A stretch of 64,000 nt of DNA from Sphingopyxis sp. (GTDB lineage: Bacteria > Pseudomonadota > Alphaproteobacteria > Sphingomonadales > Sphingomonadaceae), in NCBI GenBank assembly GCA_002733865.1, contig NVXM01000003.1, positions 186,001 to 250,000 of the forward strand, in the 5' to 3' direction. Positions 41,449 to 50,270 of the stretch are shown here, piece by piece. The position numbers were made by a program, and so were the translations under genes. The notes beneath the pieces are model-generated. The model saw nothing but the letters and a program-made list of their open reading frames with translations, was not told where the DNA came from and did not search any database. Positions within the stretch are counted from its first letter, which is position 1. The number at the start of each line of letters is the position of its first letter.

Positions 41449-44400
41449 ATGGAAGACGAAATCGCCAATGACCCCGTCGGTCGCCATTCCCGGTTTCGAC
41501 TGTTCGGGGGGATATTGCTTGTCCTGGTCCTGCTCGGACTGATTGCCCTGTGGGTCAGTCGAACGTCATTGGCAGACAATGCCGTCCAGTCCCAGCTCGA
41601 TCAGATGGATGTGGATGCCAGTTACGAAATTGAAGAAATCGGGCTTCGCCGACAAGTCATTCGCAATCTGGTCATTGGTGATCCGGAACGTCCCGACCTG
41701 ACTGCGGATCTGGTGGAGGTGGGCAATAGCCTGAGCCTTGGCGGTCTCGGGATCAACTGGGTCCGGGCGAGCGGCGTAAAACTGTTCGGCCGGCTTGAGA
41801 ATGGCAAGCTCAGTTTTGGTGAACTCGACAAATTTACCGATCCGAATGATGACAGTCCGCTGGCGCTGCCAGACATGTGGCTGGGATTGTCAGATGCCAG
41901 GCTTCGGATCGACAGCGACTATGGAGCTATCGGGCTTGTGCTCAATGGCGAAGGCGAATTGCATGGCGGTTTCAGCGGAGAAATGGCGGCGATCAGCCAC
42001 AATCTGGCTGTCGGTGGCTGTATTCTGAAACAGCCCAGTTTTTTCGGTCAGGTGGCCATGCGCGGCAAGAAGCCACATTTGCAGGGGCCGCTGCGGCTGC
42101 CGACCGTGAGCTGCGGCGATCTCGATGTCGCCGCTGACGACGTTGCTGCACAGGTTTCCATCGATCTTGGAGAGGATCTGGCGAGCTGGGCAGGCACCAT
42201 AGGTCTGGCCGGAGGACCCTTCCGCTATGCCGATTATTCGAGCCGTTCCGTCAAGGCGTCGTTTGAATTGGACGGTGATGTGAGCCAGAGCAGCGGCGAT
42301 ATCGATCTGACCGCAAGCGGGCTGCGGTCGCCTTATGGAACTGCCGATGAATCGCAGATCAACGGTGCCTTCAAGCTGGGCTATGCCGGTCCGGAGATGA
42401 CCGCGAGCTTTGCCGGTACTCCCGAAATCCGCGGTGCACAGGTTGAGAAACATCTGCTGCGCAAAGCAAGCGGCTGGTCGGACTCGGTCGCCGCTACGCC
42501 GGTCGGACCACTTGCTCAGCGCTTGGCAAAAGCGATCCAGCAGGCTGGCAGTGCGTTTGATATTTCCAGCGATGTCAAGTTCGCCAAAGGTACCGGGCGA
42601 ACCACTCTTTCGCTCAACGCCCTGGGTTTGCGTTCGCGATCCGGAGCAACGGTGAGCCTTAGCGACCCCATGCTATTGGCGTTTACGGACAAGAATATCC
42701 GAATGCTGGCCGACGGACATATTCGTCTCGAAGGCGGGGGGTTGCCGAGCGCGAAGCTGCTGATCTACGATGGCAGCCTGTCCCGCGGATTTTCAGGACG
42801 GCTTGAAATGGCCAATTATCAGGCGGGTGAAGCGGAACTGAAAATTCCGGCGCTGGCGTTTTCGCCCACGCGTCAAGGTGGAACCAATATCGACGGGCGG
42901 ATCATTCTGACCGGACCGCTCGGTGACGGGCAGATTACCGGGCTGCAGGTCCCCATTAGCGGCTATGTTGGCCGGAACGGAAATTTCTCCCTGTTCCGCC
43001 AATGCGTGAACTTGCAGTTCGCCAGCCTGCGCACCGCGTCTCTGCGGGCGGGGCCAACCAGCACCCGCCTGTGTCCGCAGGGCGGGGCGATCATCAACGG
43101 TAACGGTTCCTCCGTGAATTTTGCGGCCAGTGCGCCATCGCTCAATCTGAAGGGTTATGTTGGCAGTACGCCGCTGACCATTTCCAGCGGGGTCATCGGA
43201 TTTTCGCGCGCGCAAGGTCTGACAGCACAAAATGTCGGCGTTCGGCTGGGAACGGCTGGCAGCATGACGGTGCTCGATATGGCCAAACTCAGCGCCAAAT
43301 TCGGGTCCACGATTAACGGAACAATCGAAGGCGCGTCAGGGAAAGTCGCCAATGTACCGCTATTGATGGAAAAGGTAGAAGGCGATTGGCGATATGAAAA
43401 CGGACAATTTATTGCGGATGCCAGTCTGCTGGTCCGCGATGAGCAGCCGGTAGAACGGTTTCGTCCATTGGTCAGTAATAACGTCCTGTTCCTTTTTGAC
43501 GGCAGCGACCTGTCGGCGACAGGTTTGCTCCGCGAACCGGAGACGCAGGCCGAAGTTGCGGCGATTGATATCGTGCACAAGCTGAACAACAGTACGGGCA
43601 GGGCGCTGATCGATGTTTCGTCCCTGACATTCAATGACAAGCTTCAGCCGGAACAATTGACGCCGCTCACGCTCGGGGTGATCGCCAATGTGAAGGGCGA
43701 GATATCCGGGACCGGCCGGATTGACTGGGATGGCTCTGACAATGGCATCAAGAGCAGCGGACGTTTCCGCACCAATGGCCTGAATCTGGCAGCGGCCTTC
43801 GGTCCGGTTACCGGATTGGCGGGCGAGATCAACTTCTCCGATCTGCTGGCTCTCGAAACCGGGCCGGGACAGATTGTCACACTGTCGGAGGTCAATCCGG
43901 GGGTCGCGGTGTTCAATGGCCAGCTCCGCTATCGCCTGTTGCCCGACTACAAGGTTCAGGTCGAGGGCGGTGAGTGGCCCTTTGCCGGTGGGAAGCTGTA
44001 TCTTGAGCCGACCATATTGGATTTAGGCGAAGACGCCCAGCGGCGGCTGCAATTTACGGTGGAGGGCGTTGATGCGTCCCAGTTCCTGACCCAGTTTGAT
44101 TTTGAAAATATGAGCGCTACCGGTGTGTTCGATGGCAAGCTGCCGATGGTGTTTGATCAGGACGGCGGCCGGGTGGTCGGCGGCTATCTCGTGGCAAGGG
44201 AAGGCGGCGGCACGCTCGCCTATGTCGGTGAGCTTACCTATGAAGATATGGGGGCCATGGCGAACTTCGCGTTCAATGCGCTGAAATCGATCAAATATCG
44301 CAATCTGACCATCGGGATGGACGGAGACATTGATGGCGAAATCATTACCGAGGTTAAATTTGACGGATTGCAACAGGGCGAAGGCGCAAGCCGGAATTTC

Positions 44401-44589
44401 ATTACCAAACAGCTCGCGCGGATTCCGATCCAGTTTAACGTCCGGATCCAGGCTCCGTTCATGCAGTTGATGAGCAGTGCCAAATCCTATTATGAGCCAG
44501 AATTGCTGGTCGGCCAAAATCTGCCTGCGCTTTTGCGAGCGCAAGAGGCGCGGGCCAAGGAAGCTGAGAAGGTGCTTAAAGATGAATAG
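41449..44589 (+). CDS. ydbH: YdbH-family AsmA-like intermembrane lipid transport protein
   Basis: About 1046 residues from ATG 41449; the frame is open further upstream across radC. One N-terminal membrane anchor (RLFGGILLVLVLLGLIALWV, about 19-38) followed by a long beta-rich periplasmic domain characteristic of bridge-like lipid transporters of the AsmA group. The C-terminal half has the YdbH-type region FDGKLPMVFDQDGGRVVGGYLVAREGGGTLAY. The identification rests largely on the two following genes, which match YnbE and YdbL. In E. coli YdbH spans the periplasm, works redundantly with TamB and YhdP, and is thought to carry phospholipids to the outer membrane. Confidence 0.85.
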   Translation: MEDEIANDPVGRHSRFRLFGGILLVLVLLGLIALWVSRTSLADNAVQSQLDQMDVDASYEIEEIGLRRQVIRNLVIGDPERPDLTADLVEVGNSLSLGGLGINWVRASGVKLFGRLENGKLSFGELDKFTDPNDDSPLALPDMWLGLSDARLRIDSDYGAIGLVLNGEGELHGGFSGEMAAISHNLAVGGCILKQPSFFGQVAMRGKKPHLQGPLRLPTVSCGDLDVAADDVAAQVSIDLGEDLASWAGTIGLAGGPFRYADYSSRSVKASFELDGDVSQSSGDIDLTASGLRSPYGTADESQINGAFKLGYAGPEMTASFAGTPEIRGAQVEKHLLRKASGWSDSVAATPVGPLAQRLAKAIQQAGSAFDISSDVKFAKGTGRTTLSLNALGLRSRSGATVSLSDPMLLAFTDKNIRMLADGHIRLEGGGLPSAKLLIYDGSLSRGFSGRLEMANYQAGEAELKIPALAFSPTRQGGTNIDGRIILTGPLGDGQITGLQVPISGYVGRNGNFSLFRQCVNLQFASLRTASLRAGPTSTRLCPQGGAIINGNGSSVNFAASAPSLNLKGYVGSTPLTISSGVIGFSRAQGLTAQNVGVRLGTAGSMTVLDMAKLSAKFGSTINGTIEGASGKVANVPLLMEKVEGDWRYENGQFIADASLLVRDEQPVERFRPLVSNNVLFLFDGSDLSATGLLREPETQAEVAAIDIVHKLNNSTGRALIDVSSLTFNDKLQPEQLTPLTLGVIANVKGEISGTGRIDWDGSDNGIKSSGRFRTNGLNLAAAFGPVTGLAGEINFSDLLALETGPGQIVTLSEVNPGVAVFNGQLRYRLLPDYKVQVEGGEWPFAGGKLYLEPTILDLGEDAQRRLQFTVEGVDASQFLTQFDFENMSATGVFDGKLPMVFDQDGGRVVGGYLVAREGGGTLAYVGELTYEDMGAMANFAFNALKSIKYRNLTIGMDGDIDGEIITEVKFDGLQQGEGASRNFITKQLARIPIQFNVRIQAPFMQLMSSAKSYYEPELLVGQNLPALLRAQEARAKEAEKVLKDE

Positions 44590-44611
44590 TCCATTCAGCC
44601 GGGGGAAAGCG

Positions 44612-44857
44612 ATGATGCTTTATCAGACAAGCCAATTGACGGATCGGACATATGGTGCGATTCGTCGCAAAATGAGGAGCTTGACCACCAGCGCCGTGAT
44701 TTTGGGGGCATTGACAGGCCTGTCCGCCTGCGTGCAGGTCACTGCACCGGACAAGCCGATTGTCATAAACCTCAATATCAACATCAAGCAGGAAGTGGTG
44801 TATCGCCTCGACGGCGATGCAAAAGATTTGATCAACCAGGAAGCGGATATTTTCTAA
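44612..44857 (+). CDS. ynbE: YnbE-like lipoprotein, partner of YdbH
   Basis: 81 residues from ATG 44612, five bases after GGGGGA. ATG 44582 (overlapping the ydbH stop) and ATG 44672 are alternatives; the last gives the shortest lipoprotein signal. The lipobox is LSAC, and the mature part CVQVTAPDKPIVINLNINIKQEVVYRLDGDAKDLINQEADIF is the conserved core of YnbE, proposed to multimerise with the C-terminal end of YdbH at the outer membrane. The TAATG overlap couples it to the next gene. Confidence 0.87.
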   Translation: MMLYQTSQLTDRTYGAIRRKMRSLTTSAVILGALTGLSACVQVTAPDKPIVINLNINIKQEVVYRLDGDAKDLINQEADIF

Positions 44858-45252
44858 TGTTTGAATTTGCCAAGAAAAACAAGGCGCTGGCCGCCATCGG
44901 CGGACTGATTTTGACGGCGGTCGTTGTGTCGCCAGTGATGGCGCAGCGTGATCCAGCCTATGAAGCGGCTCGCTCGGCGGGCGTTATCGGTGAGAAGCCG
45001 GACGGCTATCTGGGCTATGTGACTTCCCCGTCACCGGCGATCAAGGCGCTGGTCGAGGATATCAATATCAAGCGCAAGGCCGCTTACACGCGCAAGGCGC
45101 AGGAAACCAACTCGACGGTCGAGCAATTTGCCTTCACCTCGGGCTGCAACCTGATCATGCGCACGGTGCCGGGCGAGAAATACCAGACGCCGGGCGGCAG
45201 CTGGAACACGCGCGACAGTTCGGCTCCCGTGCGGGACTCGCGTTGCCCCTGA
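44857..45252 (+). CDS. ydbL: YdbL-like (DUF1318) periplasmic protein
   Basis: 131 residues; the ATG overlaps the ynbE stop (TAATG). Signal peptide 1-29 (ending MAQ), then DPAYEAARSAGVIGEKPDGYLGYVTSPSPAIKALVEDINIKRKAAYTRKAQETNSTVEQFAFTSGCNLI, which is the DUF1318 domain of YdbL. In E. coli YdbL modulates the YdbH-YnbE complex. A GC-rich terminator follows 23 bases later. Confidence 0.88.
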   Translation: MFEFAKKNKALAAIGGLILTAVVVSPVMAQRDPAYEAARSAGVIGEKPDGYLGYVTSPSPAIKALVEDINIKRKAAYTRKAQETNSTVEQFAFTSGCNLIMRTVPGEKYQTPGGSWNTRDSSAPVRDSRCP

Positions 45253-45275
45253 GCTAGCGACAAACCAAGGACGAT

Positions 45276-45310
45276 CGAAGGGCGTGCCAGTTGGGCTGGC
45301 GCGCCTTTCG
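45276..45310 (+). terminator. Terminator hairpin after ydbL
   Basis: CGAAGGGCGTGCCAG (45276-45290), loop TTGGG, CTGGCGCGCCTTTCG (45296-45310), 13 of 15 paired. Only a short T-run follows. It lies between convergent ydbL and the CDF gene. Confidence 0.7.
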
Positions 45311-45324
45311 TATTTGCGCTGCCG

Positions 45325-46293
45325 TCACTTGCCATCAGGGGGCGGTTCTGAACTCATTTCCCCTGCGGCAATCGCCGTCGCATGATGCTGTCGCCAGCTT
45401 TGTGCCTCGATGAAGATCCGTTTGACCTGCGGGAATTCGGCTTTGATCGCTTTCTCAAAATCGGTAATCGCCTGTTCGACCTTGTCGGCGGTCAGGCGAT
45501 CGTCAAAATCCACACTTGCTGCGAGCAATATATCCTCGGGCCCCATATGCATGGTCAATATTTCGTTGAGACCGGTGATCCGCTTGTCGTTGGAAACCAC
45601 GGCCCTGATCCCGGCGACAACCGCAGGCGAAGCGCCTTCTCCGATCAGCAGCCCCTTGCTCTCATAGGCCAAGACCAGAGCGACAAACGCGAGCACCACG
45701 CCAATGCAGATCGAAGCAATGCCATCCAGGATCGGCATATTGAAATATTGTGATGCAAATATGCCCAGAAATGCGATGATCAGTCCGATCATCGCGGCGC
45801 TGTCTTCGAACAAAATCGTGAAAACCGTCGGGTCCTTGGAATTGCGGACGGCCGCGAACCAGGACTGGTCGCCGCGGGTTCGTCTGAATTCCCGAAAGGC
45901 CACCCACCAGGCTGCGCCTTCAAAGACCATCGCCAGCCCAAGCACCGCATAGGACCAGCCAGGCGATACCACCGGATGGGGATCACTCAGGCTGTGTACG
46001 CCTTCGTAAATCGAAATGCCGGCACCGACGGCAAAGATCAATATCGCGACGACGAAGGTCCAGAAATACAATTCCATGCCATAGCCGAACGGATGTTTTT
46101 CGTCTGGTGCGCGCACAGCGCGTTTCAGGCCAAACAGCATCAGCAGCTGGTTGCCGCTGTCGACGACCGAATGGACGCCTTCGCTGAACATCGCTGAACT
46201 GCCGGTAAAAGATGCCGCAACAAATTTCGAAATTGCGATCAGGCTGTTGCCGGCCAACGCCGCGTAAATAACCGTCCTGGAACCTGAAGCCAT
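45325..46293 (-). CDS. Cation diffusion facilitator (CDF) transporter
   Basis: 322 residues, six transmembrane segments and a C-terminal cytoplasmic domain (MHMGPEDILLAASVDFDDRLTADKVEQAI). The helix 2 motif is SEGVHSVVDSGNQ, with the His and Asp usual for metal binding; in helix 5 the typical HxxSD is FEDSAAMIG, so the His is replaced by Glu as in the SLC30A9-like branch of the family. Likely zinc or another divalent cation, but metal choice is not predictable. Stands alone. Confidence 0.88.
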   Translation of the reverse strand: MASGSRTVIYAALAGNSLIAISKFVAASFTGSSAMFSEGVHSVVDSGNQLLMLFGLKRAVRAPDEKHPFGYGMELYFWTFVVAILIFAVGAGISIYEGVHSLSDPHPVVSPGWSYAVLGLAMVFEGAAWWVAFREFRRTRGDQSWFAAVRNSKDPTVFTILFEDSAAMIGLIIAFLGIFASQYFNMPILDGIASICIGVVLAFVALVLAYESKGLLIGEGASPAVVAGIRAVVSNDKRITGLNEILTMHMGPEDILLAASVDFDDRLTADKVEQAITDFEKAIKAEFPQVKRIFIEAQSWRQHHATAIAAGEMSSEPPPDGK

Positions 46294-46409
46294 ATGAATG
46301 CGGCCCCCTTGCCGTGAAGGGCAGACCTTTCACTACTAAATACGTTCCGTCAAGAAAGCGGGGTTGCGGCTTAAGCGTCTTTTCCTTGCCGCTGGTTTTT
46401 TCCGCTTTC

Positions 46410-47180
46410 CTAGTCGTCAAACTCGCCATGGCGGCCACGGCCCTTTGCAAATTCAGTCGCCCCGTCCCGGGTCTCGCCGGACTTTATAGTCTTCAGCCCG
46501 AGCTGGATTTCGTGCCTGATCGCATCCGCTTCGCTCAGGTCCCATTGATCCAGCATCGACCGGCGATCGCTGCGCAGACAGCGCTGGGGAAAGGCCGCGA
46601 TGGCAGCAGCGAGCTTGCGGGCTTCGGCCAGCGCTTCGCCGTCGGGCACCAGCCGGTTGGCCAGGCCGAAAGAAAGCGCTTCGTCCGCTTTCACTTCCCG
46701 ACCGGTCAGGATCATGTCTGCTGCGCGTGACTGGCCGATAAGGCGGGGCAGGCGGATGGTTCCGAGATCGATCAGAGGTACACCCCAGCGACGGCAGAAG
46801 ACGCCGAAGGAAGCGGATTGCGCTGCCACTCTGAGGTCGCACCACAGGGCGAGTTCCAGACCACCGGCGACAGCAAAGCCTTCGATAGCGGCGATCACCG
46901 GCTTTGACAGTCGAAGCCGACCGGGACCCATCGGTGCCAAGTCGCCGTCGGCCAACACAGGATTGCCCTTGCCCTGTGATACCGCTTTCAGGTCGGCGCC
47001 CGCGCAGAAATTGTCGCCAGCACCGGTCAGAATGGCGACGCTAAGGCTGTCGTCCCGATCAAAATCGGTGAACGTGTCGTACAGGGCTTTGGCGGTGTCG
47101 GCATCGACGGCGTTTCTGCGGTCCGGCCTGTCTATGGTAACGGTCAGAATATTCTGGCTTCGGTCGAGCTGGAGAGTCAA
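46410..47180 (-). CDS. Enoyl-CoA hydratase/crotonase family protein
   Basis: 256 residues. Crotonase oxyanion-hole segments CAGADLKAV and FAVAGGLELALWCDLRVAA are present, along with the SFGVFCRRWGVPLIDLGTIRLPRLIG region. The substrate cannot be assigned; it could be a hydratase or isomerase of acyl-CoA. Isolated on the minus strand, divergent from the atp operon. Confidence 0.87.
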   Translation of the reverse strand: MTLQLDRSQNILTVTIDRPDRRNAVDADTAKALYDTFTDFDRDDSLSVAILTGAGDNFCAGADLKAVSQGKGNPVLADGDLAPMGPGRLRLSKPVIAAIEGFAVAGGLELALWCDLRVAAQSASFGVFCRRWGVPLIDLGTIRLPRLIGQSRAADMILTGREVKADEALSFGLANRLVPDGEALAEARKLAAAIAAFPQRCLRSDRRSMLDQWDLSEADAIRHEIQLGLKTIKSGETRDGATEFAKGRGRHGEFDD

Positions 47181-47514
47181 TGGCTGTTCCCTTGCATGGC
47201 ATATCGTCGAAATTTGCGGCTATGGTGCCAAGACGAGAAGGGGCCTGGTACCGACCGGATCACAGTCGATTGCACAGGTAAAAAGACGGCGAGTCAATCC
47301 AATGCAGACGATATAATCCAGATCGCTCCGAATCCAGCGGGTGCCATGCGCCTTGCCGCGCGAATGTGCACCTGAATCCGCCCCATTTTCCGCGTTGCAG
47401 CATTGCTGTTGACTTGGGCACTCTGCTTTCCTAAACGGACCGCGCCTTGGCGGGTCGGCCTGCTGTTGTTTGTGGCTCTTTTTGGCGCTCTTCGGGGCTT
47501 TTATAGGGGCTATA
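47181..47514. other. 334-base divergent gap upstream of the atp operon
   Basis: No gene supported. A possible promoter for the atp operon is TTGACT (47409-47414), a 17-base spacer and TAAACG (47432-47437); the -10 is poor. The frame of atpI is open through part of this gap but has no good start before 47515. Confidence 0.45.
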
Positions 47515-47865
47515 ATGGCGGCAAGCGAATCTGATCGGGATCCCCTCGAAGAGGATGTGCGGGTTTCGTCGCTGGAAGAGCGGCTGGGATTGGCACAAAA
47601 TCGGGAGAGGATCAAAGCGGCGCACCGAAACAAGGGGCCAGACGAAAGTCAGCGGCTCGGCGGGAGGGTGCTAAGCTATTTGATTGGGGGCGTGGCTGGC
47701 GGTTTCATTCTCGGGTGGCTATTTGACACCTGGTTGGGAACGACGCCTTTGTTCCTGTTGCTATTCTTTTTCCTCGGGGCGGGGGTAGCGTTCAGGAAAA
47801 TTTATGTGATTTCGAGCCAGCCGGTGAAAGATATCGGTACGGCGCTACCAGATGATGACGATTGA
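47515..47865 (+). CDS. atpI: ATP synthase accessory protein AtpI/AtpZ
   Basis: 116 residues from ATG 47515 (MAASESDRDPLEED). A long acidic-basic N-terminal half precedes two C-terminal membrane helices (VLSYLIGGVAGGFILGWLFDTWL and LFLLLFFFLGAGVAFRKIY). The second helical hairpin is the conserved AtpI/Atp1 core, thought to help c-ring assembly or Mg2+ uptake. First gene of the F0 operon, 18 bases before atpB. Confidence 0.82.
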   Translation: MAASESDRDPLEEDVRVSSLEERLGLAQNRERIKAAHRNKGPDESQRLGGRVLSYLIGGVAGGFILGWLFDTWLGTTPLFLLLFFFLGAGVAFRKIYVISSQPVKDIGTALPDDDD

Positions 47866-47883
47866 CGATCAGGGGTTTAACTA

Positions 47884-48663
47884 GTGGCTACCGAAGGCAA
47901 AATTGATCCTATGCACCAGTTTGAAGTGCAACCCATCTTCGATGGTTTCACTTTATTTGGTCAGCAGATCAACTTCACCAACAGCGCGCTATGGATGTTC
48001 GTCGTCCTTGGCCTGCTTTATGTATTCATGATCGGTGGAATGAAGCGTGAGCTCGTTCCCGGTCGCTGGCAGGTGATGGTTGAGGGTATTGTCGGTTTTA
48101 TCGACAATCTGATCCTCAACAGCATCGGTCCGAATGGCAAGAAATATACGCCCTGGATCTTCACCCTGTTCATGTTCATTCTGTTTTCCAATCTGCTTGG
48201 CATGATGCCGTTCGGTATTTTCCCCGGCGTCCATCCATTCACGGTTACCAGCCAATTCACGGTGACCGGTTTGCTTGCAGCGATCAGTTTCTCAATCGTT
48301 TTGATCGTCGGTTTCTGGAAGCACGGGTTTAAATTTTTCGGCCTGTTCATTCCGCATGGCACGCCGCTGCCGATGATCCCGCTCATCTTCATGGTAGAAG
48401 TGCTCTCGTTCCTCGTACGTCCGTTCAGCCTCGCATTGCGGCTGTTCGTGGCGATGATCGCCGGTCATATTTTGATCAAGGTGTTCGCAAGTTTCGTTAT
48501 CCAGGCTATTGATGCGGGGGGCGCCAGTTGGGGCATCGCACTGCTCAGCATTATCTTCATCGCTTTTGTAAGCGCGCTGGAGCTTCTCGTCTGTGCTATC
48601 CAAGCCTATGTTTTTGCGCTTCTGACGACATTGTACATCAATGATGCGGAAAATCTTCACTAA
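47884..48663 (+). CDS. atpB: F0F1 ATP synthase subunit a
   Basis: Proton-channel subunit, 259 residues from GTG 47884. The essential arginine lies in FLVRPFSLALRLFVAMIAGHIL, and the ALELLVCAIQAYVFALLTTLYI C-terminal helix is present, with five to six membrane segments overall. Followed by the c subunit gene after 39 bases. Confidence 0.97.
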   Translation: MATEGKIDPMHQFEVQPIFDGFTLFGQQINFTNSALWMFVVLGLLYVFMIGGMKRELVPGRWQVMVEGIVGFIDNLILNSIGPNGKKYTPWIFTLFMFILFSNLLGMMPFGIFPGVHPFTVTSQFTVTGLLAAISFSIVLIVGFWKHGFKFFGLFIPHGTPLPMIPLIFMVEVLSFLVRPFSLALRLFVAMIAGHILIKVFASFVIQAIDAGGASWGIALLSIIFIAFVSALELLVCAIQAYVFALLTTLYINDAENLH

Positions 48664-48702
48664 GTCACTTTCAATCCTAGTTTCAAAATACGGAGTTAAA
48701 AA

Positions 48703-49023
48703 ATGAATCTCGCTTCTGCACAAGTAATCGGCGCTGGCCTTGCTGCCATCGGTATCGGAGTTTCTGCTGCTGGTGTTGGTAATGTCTTCGCTTCCTTCCT
48801 CGAAGGCGCTCTGCGTAACCCATCTGCGGCTGACGGCCAGCAGGGTCGTTTGTTCATCGGCTTTGCTGCTGCCGAATTGCTCGGCTTGATCGCTTTTGCT
48901 GTTGCGATGATGATCCTCTATGCTCCACCGGCAGACGAGTCCGTTGAAGTGGTTGCTGTGGAAGCGGCTGCTGTTGACGCGCCTGCAGCAATGGAAGCGC
49001 CAGAAGCAGCGCCAGCTGAATAA
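48703..49023 (+). CDS. atpE: F0F1 ATP synthase subunit c with C-terminal extension
   Basis: 106 residues, where c subunits usually have 70-80. The two-helix hairpin is standard: Gly/Ala-rich helix 1 (VIGAGLAAIGIGVSAAGVGNVF), the polar loop RNP (38-40) and helix 2 with the proton-binding Glu58 in FAAAELLGLIAF. Residues 75-106 are an added acidic Ala/Glu/Pro-rich tail, which would emerge on the periplasmic side of the ring. The stop codon is followed by an untranslated gap before b', so the tail is not a sequencing frameshift into another gene as far as I can see. Confidence 0.95.
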   Translation: MNLASAQVIGAGLAAIGIGVSAAGVGNVFASFLEGALRNPSAADGQQGRLFIGFAAAELLGLIAFAVAMMILYAPPADESVEVVAVEAAAVDAPAAMEAPEAAPAE

Positions 49024-49095
49024 ATATCAGAGCGGGTTGGCAATGCCAGCCCGCCCTCGATTTTCGATTTTGCGTTTTGAACTATCAGGTGAATA

Positions 49096-49581
49096 ATGCC
49101 TCAAATTAGCCAGCTCATGGATGTCTATCTCGGCCAGTTTTTCTGGTTGTTGATCGTCATCGGCATCATCTATTTCGGCATTGCCAAAAATATGGTGCCG
49201 AAGATCAGCAAGACCGTCGATGATCGTCAAAAGCGAATCGCTGACGATCTCGCGGCGGCGCAGGCCGGGCAAGACAAGGCTGAGCAGATTGAAGCCGATT
49301 ATCGCGCCAGCATCAATGATGCGCGGGCCGATGCGGTCAATCTGGTCAATGACGCGAAAGCCAAGGTGGCACTCAAGAACGAAGCTGCGATCAAACGCGC
49401 AGAGACTGCAATCGGGAAAAAAGCCGACGAGGCTGATGCCGAGCTCAAGGCAGCCCAGAGCAGCGCGATGAAGGAAATCGAAGCGGTGGCTGCTGAAGCA
49501 GCCCAGGCAATCGTGAAAACGGTGTCGGGTGCCAAGGTTACGGCCACTGAAGCCAAAAAGGCGGTCAAGGCCGCTTTCTAA
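49096..49581 (+). CDS. atpF': F0F1 ATP synthase subunit b'
   Basis: Peripheral-stalk subunit, 161 residues. N-terminal membrane helix (LGQFFWLLIVIGIIYFGIA) followed by a long charged coiled coil rich in Ala, Lys and Glu. Separate b and b' genes are typical of alphaproteobacteria. 24 bases before atpF. Confidence 0.93.
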   Translation: MPQISQLMDVYLGQFFWLLIVIGIIYFGIAKNMVPKISKTVDDRQKRIADDLAAAQAGQDKAEQIEADYRASINDARADAVNLVNDAKAKVALKNEAAIKRAETAIGKKADEADAELKAAQSSAMKEIEAVAAEAAQAIVKTVSGAKVTATEAKKAVKAAF

Positions 49582-49604
49582 GCGCCTGCTGAAGGAGATA
49601 GACC

Positions 49605-50132
49605 ATGCTATTGACGATTTTGGCAGAAGGCGCTGAAGCCAGCGCACTCGGACTGACCGCCACCGGATGGGTCGCGGTTGGCGTATTGATTGTGTTCGCG
49701 ATCATGTTGTGGACCAAGGTCCCCAAGATCATTGGCGAGATACTCGACAAGCAGATCGCGGAAATAAAACAGAATCTCGATGAAGCGGCCAATTTGCGGA
49801 AAGAAGCGGAAGCTCTGAAAGCCGAGTATGAAGCCAAGACCGCTGGTGCGGAGGCTGAAATCGAAGCTTTGATGTTCAGCGCCGAAAAAGAAGCTGCGAC
49901 ATTGGTCGAGCAGGCTGAGGCTGACACCAAAGCGCTGATTGCGCGCCGCAAAAAAATGGCGGAAGAGAAAATCGGCGCTGCGGAGCGCTCGGCGATTTCA
50001 GCGGTTCGAGCGAAAGCTGCATCGGCGGCAACACAGGCAGCAGAAGAGTTGATCGCTGCACGCCATGACGCCGCTGCCGACAAGTCGCTGGTGGACAAGG
50101 CAATCGGTGATATCGGCAAAGCGCTGAATTAA
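49605..50132 (+). CDS. atpF: F0F1 ATP synthase subunit b
   Basis: 175 residues. Membrane helix (TGWVAVGVLIVFAIMLWTKVP) preceded by a short acidic N-terminus, then a long coiled coil to the C-terminus. Forms the stator dimer with b'. Last gene of the F0 operon; a hairpin follows at 50192-50226. F1 genes are elsewhere. Confidence 0.94.
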   Translation: MLLTILAEGAEASALGLTATGWVAVGVLIVFAIMLWTKVPKIIGEILDKQIAEIKQNLDEAANLRKEAEALKAEYEAKTAGAEAEIEALMFSAEKEAATLVEQAEADTKALIARRKKMAEEKIGAAERSAISAVRAKAASAATQAAEELIAARHDAAADKSLVDKAIGDIGKALN

Positions 50133-50191
50133 ACGCGGGTTGCTCTCGCTGAAGCGGGCAGTTCTGACTAAATTGTAATTTTCCGATCATT

Positions 50192-50226
50192 GTGCCGGCT
50201 TGCTGCTTTTGCAGGAAAGCCGGCAC
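50192..50226 (+). terminator. Hairpin after the atp operon
   Basis: GTGCCGGCTT (50192-50201) / AAGCCGGCAC (50217-50226) with an additional GCTGC-TTTT-GCAG pairing inside. No T-run follows, so it may be a rho-dependent or weak terminator. Confidence 0.6.
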
Positions 50227-50270
50227 GATTGATTCTGGCATTGCGCGCGCTGCGCGCTTAGATACGCCTC

